Positions 7,881-14,556 of a DNA stretch of 18,604 nucleotides are shown here, piece after piece. Origin of the DNA: Lachnospiraceae bacterium (lineage in GTDB: Bacteria > Bacillota > Clostridia > Lachnospirales > Lachnospiraceae); NCBI GenBank assembly GCA_003447895.1, contig DLYC01000210.1:882-19485 (forward strand), written 5' to 3'. Position numbers and translations under genes: made by a program. The notes below the pieces were generated by a model. It ran no database searches. It was not told the DNA's origin and saw nothing but the letters and a program-made list of their open reading frames with translations. Numbering within the stretch: position 1 is the first letter of the stretch; every line of letters begins with the position of its first letter.

Positions 7881-7909
7881 ATTGTAGAACATTTGAAATA
7901 AAATGACAA
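7881..7909 (-). promoter_or_regulatory. sigma-A-type promoter for xpaC-telA
   Basis: On the minus strand TTGTCA, exactly 17 bases, then TACAAT: five of six consensus bases in each hexamer. Transcription should start near 7874, leaving a leader of about 108 bases. It lies between the 147-aa gene and xpaC, so xpaC-telA can be expressed independently of the upstream genes. Confidence 0.75.
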
Positions 7910-7930
7910 TTGGAGAATGCGCCCCGCTCT

Positions 7931-8374
7931 CTATTTTGACATGCTCAGGATCTGATCGATCTTTTCGATCTCCGGCTCATAGATCCCGGCTTTTCCGGCC
8001 GCCTCTTCCATCCGGGCTTTCTGCCGCGCGGCTCTCTCCTCTTCACCGTTCTTGAGATAAGCGCCGTACCTAAAAGCCGCGTCCGCGTATTCCGCCACAG
8101 CGGCGTTTTCCTCAAATCCCGGCGTAACCAGCCCGATGATCCCGTAATCGTTGTAATAGTCATTCAGAAGCCCTGTATAGTCCTCTCTCTGGATCGCGTA
8201 ATCCGCCGTGCTGCCCCCGAACTTCCGGTCATAGTAGTTGTCGCTTCTGGAAGCCATAAATCCGATCAGGCCAAAAATCAGAAAGGCCGTAAGGATTCCG
8301 ATGACGACATCGAGAAAGATCAGGACTTTGGACTTTTTGCGCCTTCCGGGAGTTCTTTTCGCTCTTCTTCTCAT
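7931..8374 (-). CDS. small single-pass membrane protein, function unknown
   Basis: 147 aa. Residues 1-16 are strongly basic (RRRAKRTPGRRKKSK), 17-40 are one transmembrane helix, and the rest is predicted outside. The outer part starts with a short spacer, then EDYTGLLNDYYNDYG, an Ala/Tyr-rich helix (AEYADAAFRYGAYLKNG), and an Arg/Glu/Ala helix. The start ATG overlaps the stop of the upstream zinc-ribbon gene as ATGA, so translation is coupled. The xDYxxL segment and the following Ala/Tyr-rich helix resemble the same region in the two upstream zinc-ribbon proteins, but this protein lacks the zinc ribbon. I do not recognise a named family. Confidence 0.8.
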   Translation of the reverse strand: MRRRAKRTPGRRKKSKVLIFLDVVIGILTAFLIFGLIGFMASRSDNYYDRKFGGSTADYAIQREDYTGLLNDYYNDYGIIGLVTPGFEENAAVAEYADAAFRYGAYLKNGEEERAARQKARMEEAAGKAGIYEPEIEKIDQILSMSK

Positions 8375-9210
8375 TTCGTCCCCTCCTGTGTCTTTGTTCC
8401 GGCGTCCTCCTCAAGCTTGGGGAGAGAAGTTTCCTTCATCTCGCTGAGGCTCATTCCGGTGATCGCCGAGATCTTTTTGTCCAGTGCCTGTTCGATCATG
8501 ATCGTCCTTTTGCTCTTGGAGAGGTTTTTCATGGACGCAGTCTCTTCTTCTGTCAGTCCCAAATACTTACGCATGAGCGTCAGCATTTCCTCTTCCATCT
8601 CCCCATAAACTTTCTCCGTTTTCTCCGGGTAGTCATAGTAGCTCAGATCCCTTGTGACCTGCTCAAAGAAGCTGTTTACGTTGTTGCTGAGGCTGCTCGC
8701 GTAATACATGTCGCGCGTGTCCTCCTTTACAAAGGCCGCGTCGAGAAGGCCCCTGTAGACACTCTTATAGTAATCCGCGGCGTAAATAATATAGCGGTAC
8801 TCCTTGAAATCGTCGTTATAGTCCAGCTCATGCTTGTCGCAGAATACGGAGAGCTTTATGTAATCTCTGCCGGAAAGGCAGTTTTCGATCTCCTCCACAT
8901 AGGCGTCGTGATTGGCCTTGGCCGCCCGCCTCTCTTTTCGCTGATTGATCGAGTAGCCGTCGAGGTTTACGGCCATAAAGATCAGCGCCGCGATCAGCGC
9001 GACGATCACCGCCAGCCGGATTCCCACCGCGAACCCGCCTACGCCTGAGCCCTGGATCTTATTGATCGCCTCCTGCCGGGTCCTCTCAAACTCCGCCTCG
9101 TACTCCTCCATCTCCTTCTGGTGCCGGACAGCCTGGTCGACCGGCCTCCCGCAATGGGGACAGAAATGGTTGTCCAGCCCTACATCTCCGCCGCAGTACT
9201 TACACTTCAT
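8371..9210 (-). CDS. zinc-ribbon single-pass membrane protein, function unknown
   Basis: 279 aa. The N-terminus is a compact zinc ribbon (Cys3, Cys6, Cys17, Cys20: CKYCG and CPHCG). A charged helix (about 28-50), one transmembrane segment (about 60-82), and a helical outer domain rich in Tyr and acidic residues follow. The outer domain carries GRDYIKL, then EYRYIIYAADYYKSVYRG, and later LTEEETASMKNLSKSKR. The start has GAGGAAAAGG just upstream, overlapping the stop of the preceding gene. It overlaps the next gene by 4 bases. The neighbouring 275-aa protein has the same order of parts, so they look like paralogues. The zinc ribbon faces the cytoplasm if the positive-inside rule holds. No enzyme motif is visible. 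Confidence 0.85.
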   Translation of the reverse strand: MKCKYCGGDVGLDNHFCPHCGRPVDQAVRHQKEMEEYEAEFERTRQEAINKIQGSGVGGFAVGIRLAVIVALIAALIFMAVNLDGYSINQRKERRAAKANHDAYVEEIENCLSGRDYIKLSVFCDKHELDYNDDFKEYRYIIYAADYYKSVYRGLLDAAFVKEDTRDMYYASSLSNNVNSFFEQVTRDLSYYDYPEKTEKVYGEMEEEMLTLMRKYLGLTEEETASMKNLSKSKRTIMIEQALDKKISAITGMSLSEMKETSLPKLEEDAGTKTQEGTK

Positions 9211-9220
9211 AGCCTTTTCC

Positions 9221-10048
9221 TCACCGATTCTCTAAGAATTTCTTGCAGTCGCTGATATACAGATACCCTTTTTGCTTTTCGGCCATTTTCTCCAGCGTTT
9301 CCAGTTCCTGCTCTGTCAGCGCGAATCTGGTCATCATATCGTCCACATAGCCGGCCGAGAGCTCCTTCACGATCTTCTTGTCCTCTTCCTCCGCTTCCCG
9401 CTTGTCAAAAAACAGAAGCTGCAGCTGGTTTCTTAAGAGCATCGCGCTTCCGTCCGGGTCCGCTGTGAACGCGTCGGTCCCCTTCTCCTGCATCCTCTCC
9501 TCGATATAGCGGATATCGTGGTCGATGTAGTCCATATCCCGGAGGGCCTCAATGAGCGGGTAGTGCTCCCAGTCGTAGATCGCGCCGCTGTCTTCCCCGC
9601 GGGCAAATTCGAGAAGTCCCTGATAATCCTTCTTTTCATACAGTTCGTCGAGCTTCGGAAAGTTTTCCTGCTTCCACAGATACTCTTCCCGCTGCCGGTT
9701 ATTCCTGTTCTCCTCGCTGTTTCCCAGAAGGACTCTGTCGATCAGGACAAAAATAAACCCGATGAGCATTACAATGCACGCGATCCTGAGGACGCGCAGA
9801 AAGACCCGCCGGATATCCCCGACAGCCTGCCTTCTCTCCGCCTTCGTCTGCTCCTTCAGCGTCTTTTCGGGGATCTCCCCGAGCCTGTCTCGCAGCTCGT
9901 CCAGGTCCTCGAGATATTCGCTCTCATCCTGGTAGTCATCCACGGACCGGCAGTAGGGGCAGTGAAGACTCCCCTCCTCATAGAGCGCCCCGCAGTTGGG
10001 GCACCGCAGCATTTTCACTCTTTTGCCTCTGTGCGCATTGTTTTCCAT
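9221..10048 (-). CDS. zinc-ribbon single-pass membrane protein, function unknown (paralogue of its neighbour)
   Basis: 275 aa. It has a zinc ribbon (Cys16, Cys19, Cys30, Cys33: CPNCG and CPYCR), an acidic/basic helical linker (about 38-80), a transmembrane helix (about 85-107), and a helical outer domain with KKDYQGLLEFARG and LTEQELETLEKMAEK. The frame stays open to 10192, but that stretch contains the terminator of the upstream protease gene and no sensible protein sequence, so I start at ATG 10046-10048. A GTG at 10016-10018 (giving MKMLRCPNC, like the paralogue's MKCKYC) is a fair alternative, with AGAGGC upstream. The stop is 10 bases before the next start, with the next ribosome site overlapping it. 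Confidence 0.8.
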   Translation of the reverse strand: MENNAHRGKRVKMLRCPNCGALYEEGSLHCPYCRSVDDYQDESEYLEDLDELRDRLGEIPEKTLKEQTKAERRQAVGDIRRVFLRVLRIACIVMLIGFIFVLIDRVLLGNSEENRNNRQREEYLWKQENFPKLDELYEKKDYQGLLEFARGEDSGAIYDWEHYPLIEALRDMDYIDHDIRYIEERMQEKGTDAFTADPDGSAMLLRNQLQLLFFDKREAEEEDKKIVKELSAGYVDDMMTRFALTEQELETLEKMAEKQKGYLYISDCKKFLENR

Positions 10049-10140
10049 ATTCGGTACATCCCTTAATACTCGTTCGTGTTCAGGGTCCTCCGCCCGCAGG
10101 CGCGCCGGGCTTCCCCTCAGAGAATCCCGCTCATATAAAC

Positions 10141-10172
10141 GAAGTCCGGAGAACCACCGTCCTCCGGACTTC
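10141..10172 (-). terminator. terminator after the C11 protease gene
   Basis: GAAGTCCGGAG and its complement form an 11-bp perfect stem with a 10-base loop, 28 bases after the stop at 10200, followed on the minus strand by GTTTATAT. It separates the protease gene from the zinc-ribbon genes, at least in part. Confidence 0.65.
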
Positions 10173-10199
10173 TTAACCTGTTCAGGCGTCAAATGACGG

Positions 10200-12668
10200 T
10201 CAGTTTCTCCTCAGCGCCTCCGTCCAGTGGCTCGCGCCGTAAATATCCCTGAATACATATGTGACGATGGTGCTGCCGTTTCCGATGATCATGTCGCTGA
10301 CCGTAAGTTCCTCTGCCGAGCTCCGGATCTCGATCGGCGTTCCCATCGGATAGGTGTCCACAAATTTTCCGTCGTAATCGAAGAGATTGCAGACGAACTG
10401 AATGGTATCCCCTTCCTTGAGCTCCGTCATCGTCTTTCCGACAACCTCAATGTCATCCTCTTTGCTGTAGTCGGCTTCGATTCCTGCCACATATCCGCTC
10501 TCATTTTCGCTCGAATGCACAAGGATCAGATTGGACAGTTCGCCGTTGATCAGGCAGGGCACCCTTCCGGTGATCGTATACGTCGTGCCGTTATCGAGGG
10601 TATCCAGATGATAGTAGGGAACCGGCTGGTTGTTGATGTGGATCCACGCTTTTCCCTCATCCGCGATCAGATTTCCCTCCTTGTCGAATTCGTAGACGAC
10701 ATCCTCGCCCAGGTCCGCATAGCCCTTTCCTGTGTCAAAAAATACATTGAGCTTGAGGTCCGTGACCAGGTTCCACTGGTCCTCGGACATTTTGATCTTC
10801 TCCTTGCCGTCTTCCCGGACCCATCCCAGCTGCTGGGGATCAAAGAAATGATCCTTGACGTAGCCGGTCATTTCCTCATCGGACAGAGCCCTGTCGGAGA
10901 GGAAGTCCGAGCCGTAAGACATCCCGGTGACCGAGCTGTAATCGCCGCCGAGGAAGTCCGAGAGCAGGGCGCCGATCAGATCGCTCGATCCGCTGCTGTC
11001 CAGTCCCGTAAACTGCCCCGCGTAGTCTCCGAAAAGAGAATCGTAAGGGCTTCCGCTTCCGCCGCCGGCCGCCTGGCCGCTGACCTGAAGACTTGCAAAC
11101 TCGCGGATGCAGGTCGTGTAGTCGGCGTCCATGCCGATCTCTTTGTACGTCCTGGACATGCTGTCCACATACCTTGCGCTGCTTCTGTAAGGGAAGTAAA
11201 TGGAAAGTCCGTACGCATTGGTCATGTTCGAGGAAGTGCGGTTATACTTCACCGCGTCCCGGATCGCATTCGCCAGTTCTTTCCCTTCATTGGTTCCCAT
11301 GTTCCTGGCCAGGTGCACAAGGTCAACCTGATCGATCTTAGTATCAGACGCAAATTCCCGCGTCTGATTACGCGCATGGGAGATCTGCTGATAATTTTTT
11401 TCGCGGAGCATCTGATTGACAGACTTGGAGAATCCGCTGAACTTCTCAGGTACGGTATTGGAAAGCTCCGCCAGGTCAACGACGGAGAGCGTCGTCTTCT
11501 GTCCGGGGCATCTGCGGGCACAGGTCTCCACGAAGGAATCCACGATCCTCTGTCCCAGCTCGACCGTGGACATGGAGGTGTTCTTTCCGAGCGCGTTCAG
11601 CCAGTCGGTGTAATACCAGCCCACGCCGGGCTCCGTCTCCTCCGACGCGACCAGATAGTCCGCGTAATCATCCAGCATCAGCGCCGTTTCCGTTGTCGCC
11701 ATAAGGCATGCGTCGAAGCCGATGAAGTCGAATTTGGTTCCGCCCTTCTCCAGCGCGCTCTTGATGCCGGAGAGCGTCATGGAGCCGCTGCCTCTGTTCT
11801 TCTCATCATAGCCGTAACCGCTGACCGATCCGCCGCCGTGATCCCAGAGGATCAGCTCATAGCGGTCAGCCGGGTAATTTTTGACGCCCCACTGAATGTA
11901 GCTTGCGAGGTTGTCCGGATTTGTCATCGCCGATTTGCCGGCATCCTTCACAAGGCACTTCACGCCGCCGTTCATGACCTGATAGATCTGGTTGACTTTG
12001 CTGCTGACGATATTGTTCCGCCAGCTGCTGCAGCCGCCCGTATAGACGAGAAGGTTCACATTCGAGCCAAAGTTTGCCGAGGCCATCTCCTGCAGGTCGG
12101 AGGTTCCCATGCCGCTTCTGGATTCGAGATCCGTGCCGCACAGGTAGACCATGATCGTTACGATATCCTGTCCGCCGCCCCGGATCTTCGTGAATTTCTC
12201 CCTGGAGCCGTTCGCGACGTTTGTATTCAGATTCGTGTTGGAGGCATCCTCCCCGTTCCAGCCGGTCGAGAGAGAGCCGTTTCCGCCGTAATAGTTCCCG
12301 CTGTCCGTGTAGCTGAGCCCGCTGTCCTGAGAACTTGGCGTATAATCCTCCTCCGCGTTCCAGTTGTTTCCGGTCGGCGTGTAACTTCCGCCGCTCGAGC
12401 CGCCTGACGAGCCGCCTCCGAAGAGGCCGCCGAGTGATCCGCCTCCGCCCAGAAGCGCGATCAGGAGCACGACGATCAGGGGAAGTCCTCCCATACCGCG
12501 GCCGCTTCGCTTTCCGCCTCCGCCGCCCGAGCTGCCTGACGAGCCGCCTATACTGTCGCCGCGCCCGCCGACAGGACCGGTTCCCAGGCCGTTATTTCCC
12601 ACATGAACGCCGGTACCCTGGCCGGTCACATTGCGTTTCCTTCCGCGAGGTCTGTTGTTCTCTGCCAT
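10200..12668 (-). CDS. membrane-tethered clostripain-family (peptidase C11) protease
   Basis: 822-aa cysteine protease. Clan CD clostripain relatives cut after Arg or Lys and are often activated by self-cleavage. Residues 1-60 are a basic, Gly/Ser-rich cytoplasmic tail, about 61-75 are a short transmembrane segment, and about 76-150 are a Gly/Ser/Asn/Tyr-rich stalk. The protease domain starts near residue 169 (IVTIMVYLCGTDLESR). The catalytic His is in LWDHGGG (His277) and the Cys in FDACLMA (Cys321); SEETEPGVGWYY is also typical. About 330 further residues form a C-terminal region of unknown fold with beta-rich stretches. The start ATG 12666-12668 has GGGGG 5 bases upstream. The longer frame to 12746 runs through the promoter at 12709-12738 and is rejected. 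Substrate unknown; an external role is inferred from topology. Confidence 0.88.
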   Translation of the reverse strand: MAENNRPRGRKRNVTGQGTGVHVGNNGLGTGPVGGRGDSIGGSSGSSGGGGGKRSGRGMGGLPLIVVLLIALLGGGGSLGGLFGGGSSGGSSGGSYTPTGNNWNAEEDYTPSSQDSGLSYTDSGNYYGGNGSLSTGWNGEDASNTNLNTNVANGSREKFTKIRGGGQDIVTIMVYLCGTDLESRSGMGTSDLQEMASANFGSNVNLLVYTGGCSSWRNNIVSSKVNQIYQVMNGGVKCLVKDAGKSAMTNPDNLASYIQWGVKNYPADRYELILWDHGGGSVSGYGYDEKNRGSGSMTLSGIKSALEKGGTKFDFIGFDACLMATTETALMLDDYADYLVASEETEPGVGWYYTDWLNALGKNTSMSTVELGQRIVDSFVETCARRCPGQKTTLSVVDLAELSNTVPEKFSGFSKSVNQMLREKNYQQISHARNQTREFASDTKIDQVDLVHLARNMGTNEGKELANAIRDAVKYNRTSSNMTNAYGLSIYFPYRSSARYVDSMSRTYKEIGMDADYTTCIREFASLQVSGQAAGGGSGSPYDSLFGDYAGQFTGLDSSGSSDLIGALLSDFLGGDYSSVTGMSYGSDFLSDRALSDEEMTGYVKDHFFDPQQLGWVREDGKEKIKMSEDQWNLVTDLKLNVFFDTGKGYADLGEDVVYEFDKEGNLIADEGKAWIHINNQPVPYYHLDTLDNGTTYTITGRVPCLINGELSNLILVHSSENESGYVAGIEADYSKEDDIEVVGKTMTELKEGDTIQFVCNLFDYDGKFVDTYPMGTPIEIRSSAEELTVSDMIIGNGSTIVTYVFRDIYGASHWTEALRRN

Positions 12669-12708
12669 CACTGCCCCCTTCCGAATACGATTGGTTGCTC
12701 TTTTTTTG

Positions 12709-12738
12709 AGTATATCATAAAAACATTTCTCTTGACGA
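12709..12738 (-). promoter_or_regulatory. promoter of the C11 protease gene
   Basis: On the minus strand TCGTCA, 18 bases, TATACT, with TG one base before the -10 (extended -10: TGATATACT). The start of transcription would be near 12702, giving a leader of about 34 bases. This also fixes the protease start at 12668. Confidence 0.6.
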
Positions 12739-12744
12739 TTCCCC

Positions 12745-12760
12745 AAAAGCGCGCTTTTTT
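12745..12760 (-). terminator. possible weak terminator after cysK
   Basis: AAAAGCGCGCTTTTTT is self-complementary and lies 6 bases past the cysK stop. The stem is short and loop-poor, so it may not end transcription. Confidence 0.25.
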
Positions 12761-12765
12761 ACTCT

Positions 12766-13695
12766 TTACTCATCGAAAAGCGGCGTGGAGAAATATCTCT
12801 CGGCCGTATCCGGAAGTACGGTGACGACCGTCTTTCCCTCGCCGAGCTTTTTGGCAAGCTTGAGCGCCGCGGCGACATTGGTGCCGGCCGAAATTCCGAC
12901 CATAAGCCCCTCTTCCCTTGCAAGGCGCCTTGAAGTCTCCAGCGCCTCTTCATCTGTCACGACATAGATGCTGTTATAGATCTCCTGGTTCAGGATCTCG
13001 GGGATGATTCCGTCGCCGATGCCCATCTGCAGATGGGTCCCGACGGTTCCGCCCGCGAGTATCGCCGCGTTTTCGGGCTCCACCGCCCAGATCTCGATAT
13101 TGGGATACTGCGCCTTGAGAACCTCTCCGATCCCGGTGATCGTGCCGCCGGTCCCGATCCCGCCGCAGAAGCCGTCTATAGGTCCCGCGACCTGGGCCAT
13201 GATCTCAAGTGCCGTGTACTTCTTGTGCGTCAGTGTGTTGTTCGGATTCTCAAACTGCTGCGGCACAAACACTTTCGGGTTTTCGTCCCGCATTCTGAGC
13301 GCCGTCTGAAGACACTCATCGATGCAGGCACCGATATCGCCCGCGTCGTGGACCAGGATCACTTCCGCGCCGTAGTGGCGGACCAGTTTCCGTCTCTCCT
13401 CACTGACGGAGTCCGGCATGATAATGATCGTCTTGTATCCCTTCACGGCGCCTACCAGGGCAAGACCGATTCCCTGATTGCCGCTGGTGGGCTCTACAAT
13501 GATCGAGTCCTGATCGATGAGTCCGTCCTTCTCCGCCTCTTCGATCATGTTGAGCGCCGTTCTTGTCTTTATGGATCCTCCGACGTTCAGGGCCTCCATC
13601 TTTACCAGCACTCTCGCGCTTCCCTTTTCCGGGAGTTTATTCAATCTGATCATGGGAGTATTTCCGACTGCTTCCAAAATGTTGTTATAAACCAT
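12766..13695 (-). CDS. cysK: cysteine synthase (O-acetylserine sulfhydrylase family)
   Basis: 309-aa PLP enzyme of the cysteine synthase fold, expected to make L-cysteine from O-acetylserine and sulfide in the cytoplasm. Visible motifs are NTPMIRLN at the N-terminus, the PLP lysine Lys43 in GGSIKTR, the substrate loop TSGNQG (70-75), the phosphate-binding GTGGT (181-185), GISAGTN (267-273) and LPDTAERYFST near the end. Two key motifs differ from the usual CysK forms (NPGGSVKDR and TSGNTG), so this belongs to a divergent subgroup and the substrate is less certain. CysM-like or other beta-replacement activity is possible. The start ATG is preceded by AGAGGAAAGGCGG. It lies 86 bases downstream of the muramidase gene with a small hairpin between, and may share that transcript. 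No sulfur-regulatory T-box or similar element is recognised. Confidence 0.83.
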   Translation of the reverse strand: MVYNNILEAVGNTPMIRLNKLPEKGSARVLVKMEALNVGGSIKTRTALNMIEEAEKDGLIDQDSIIVEPTSGNQGIGLALVGAVKGYKTIIIMPDSVSEERRKLVRHYGAEVILVHDAGDIGACIDECLQTALRMRDENPKVFVPQQFENPNNTLTHKKYTALEIMAQVAGPIDGFCGGIGTGGTITGIGEVLKAQYPNIEIWAVEPENAAILAGGTVGTHLQMGIGDGIIPEILNQEIYNSIYVVTDEEALETSRRLAREEGLMVGISAGTNVAAALKLAKKLGEGKTVVTVLPDTAERYFSTPLFDE

Positions 13696-13726
13696 GTTCC
13701 GGTTCCGCCTTTCCTCTTTGTTCTGT

Positions 13727-13741
13727 GCCCGCTCTCCGGGC
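13727..13741 (-). other. small hairpin between the muramidase gene and cysK
   Basis: GCCCG/CGGGC with a 5-base loop, about 30 bases before cysK. No T-run follows on the minus strand. It may be a weak attenuator or just leader structure. Confidence 0.25.
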
Positions 13742-13781
13742 TTATGAGCCGCTTTCCGGCCGGCCTGCCTTTTTCGGTTCT

Positions 13782-14540
13782 TTATTTCCCGCTGCCATCG
13801 TCTTCTCCGACAGTCAGCGATCGGAGGTCGATCCCTCTTCTTAACACATTCAGGTCGATATTTTTTTCGCCGCCCACATATCCGTCCAGCCTCCCGGTGT
13901 CGCAGTACTGCCAGATGACCCAGCGGCTTCCCGCCTCAAACTGCGCGGGGTAGTAGACGCTCCGGATCCATCTGGGATACTCGTCAAAATAGGGCGCGAT
14001 GTACTTCTCATAGATCTCCCTCGGGCAGTAGATCATGGGTTTTACATGATACTCCGCTTCCAGGGCATCCAGAAAATCCCGGAGCTCTTTCGCAAGCTCC
14101 GCGCTGTCTGGCGGGTTGCTCCTTTTATCCGCGTAGTATTCCACGTCCACCGCCGGGATCAGCTTGCCGTCAAGGCTTCCGACCGTGCGGATATAATTCT
14201 CAGCCTGCATCTTTCCCGGGCTGTCAAAGGAAAAGAAGTGATAAGCTCCGGCCGGTATCCCGCTCCTTTCCGCGTTTTCCCAGTTTTGGGAAAAGCGGCT
14301 GTCCGTGTATCCGCTTCCTTCCGTGGCCTTCATATAGATAAATGAAACGCCCTGCCCGGCCAGCGTATCCATATCCACCTCTGCCTGGTACTCAGAGAGA
14401 TCGACCCCGACAGTATCTCTCGGTGAAACGATAAGCCTGTTTACCTGCAGTCTCTTGGTCTTCACCAGAAAAAACAGGACCAGCAGAAGCAGGGCCGCGA
14501 CAGCTGCGGCTGCCAGTACCTGTATTCCTCTGTTCTTCAT
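13782..14540 (-). CDS. membrane-anchored GH25 muramidase (lysozyme)
   Basis: 252-aa glycoside hydrolase family 25 enzyme, which cuts the MurNAc-GlcNAc bond of peptidoglycan. Residues 8-26 are a hydrophobic anchor without a clear cleavage site, so the enzyme is probably held on the outer face of the membrane. The GH25 domain starts at GVDLSEYQ (Asp47). FIYMKATEGSGYTD follows, and the catalytic pair is Asp132/Glu134 in PAVDVEYY. GAYHFFSF and WVIWQYCDTG are further family landmarks. Length matches a single GH25 domain without wall-binding modules. It starts 16 bases after the DUF1576 gene with only a weak ribosome site, which suggests translational coupling in the same operon. Confidence 0.9.
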   Translation of the reverse strand: MKNRGIQVLAAAAVAALLLLVLFFLVKTKRLQVNRLIVSPRDTVGVDLSEYQAEVDMDTLAGQGVSFIYMKATEGSGYTDSRFSQNWENAERSGIPAGAYHFFSFDSPGKMQAENYIRTVGSLDGKLIPAVDVEYYADKRSNPPDSAELAKELRDFLDALEAEYHVKPMIYCPREIYEKYIAPYFDEYPRWIRSVYYPAQFEAGSRWVIWQYCDTGRLDGYVGGEKNIDLNVLRRGIDLRSLTVGEDDGSGK

Positions 14541-14556
14541 TCTTTTACTGATCTTA

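Noticed and set aside
10049..10192. N-terminal extension of the 275-aa zinc-ribbon protein by 48 residues
   Set aside because: It would translate through the 11-bp stem terminator of the upstream gene and has no ribosome site; the zinc ribbon sits naturally at the start of the shorter protein.
10227..12407. Long open frame of 726 codons on the plus strand, antisense to the C11 protease gene
   Set aside because: It is a shadow of the codon bias in the real gene. The minus-strand frame has intact protease motifs, a promoter and a terminator, while the plus frame has no ribosome site or recognisable domain.
12669..12746. N-terminal extension of the C11 protease by 26 residues
   Set aside because: The extension covers the extended -10 promoter at 12709-12738, so the upstream start would not be in the transcript.
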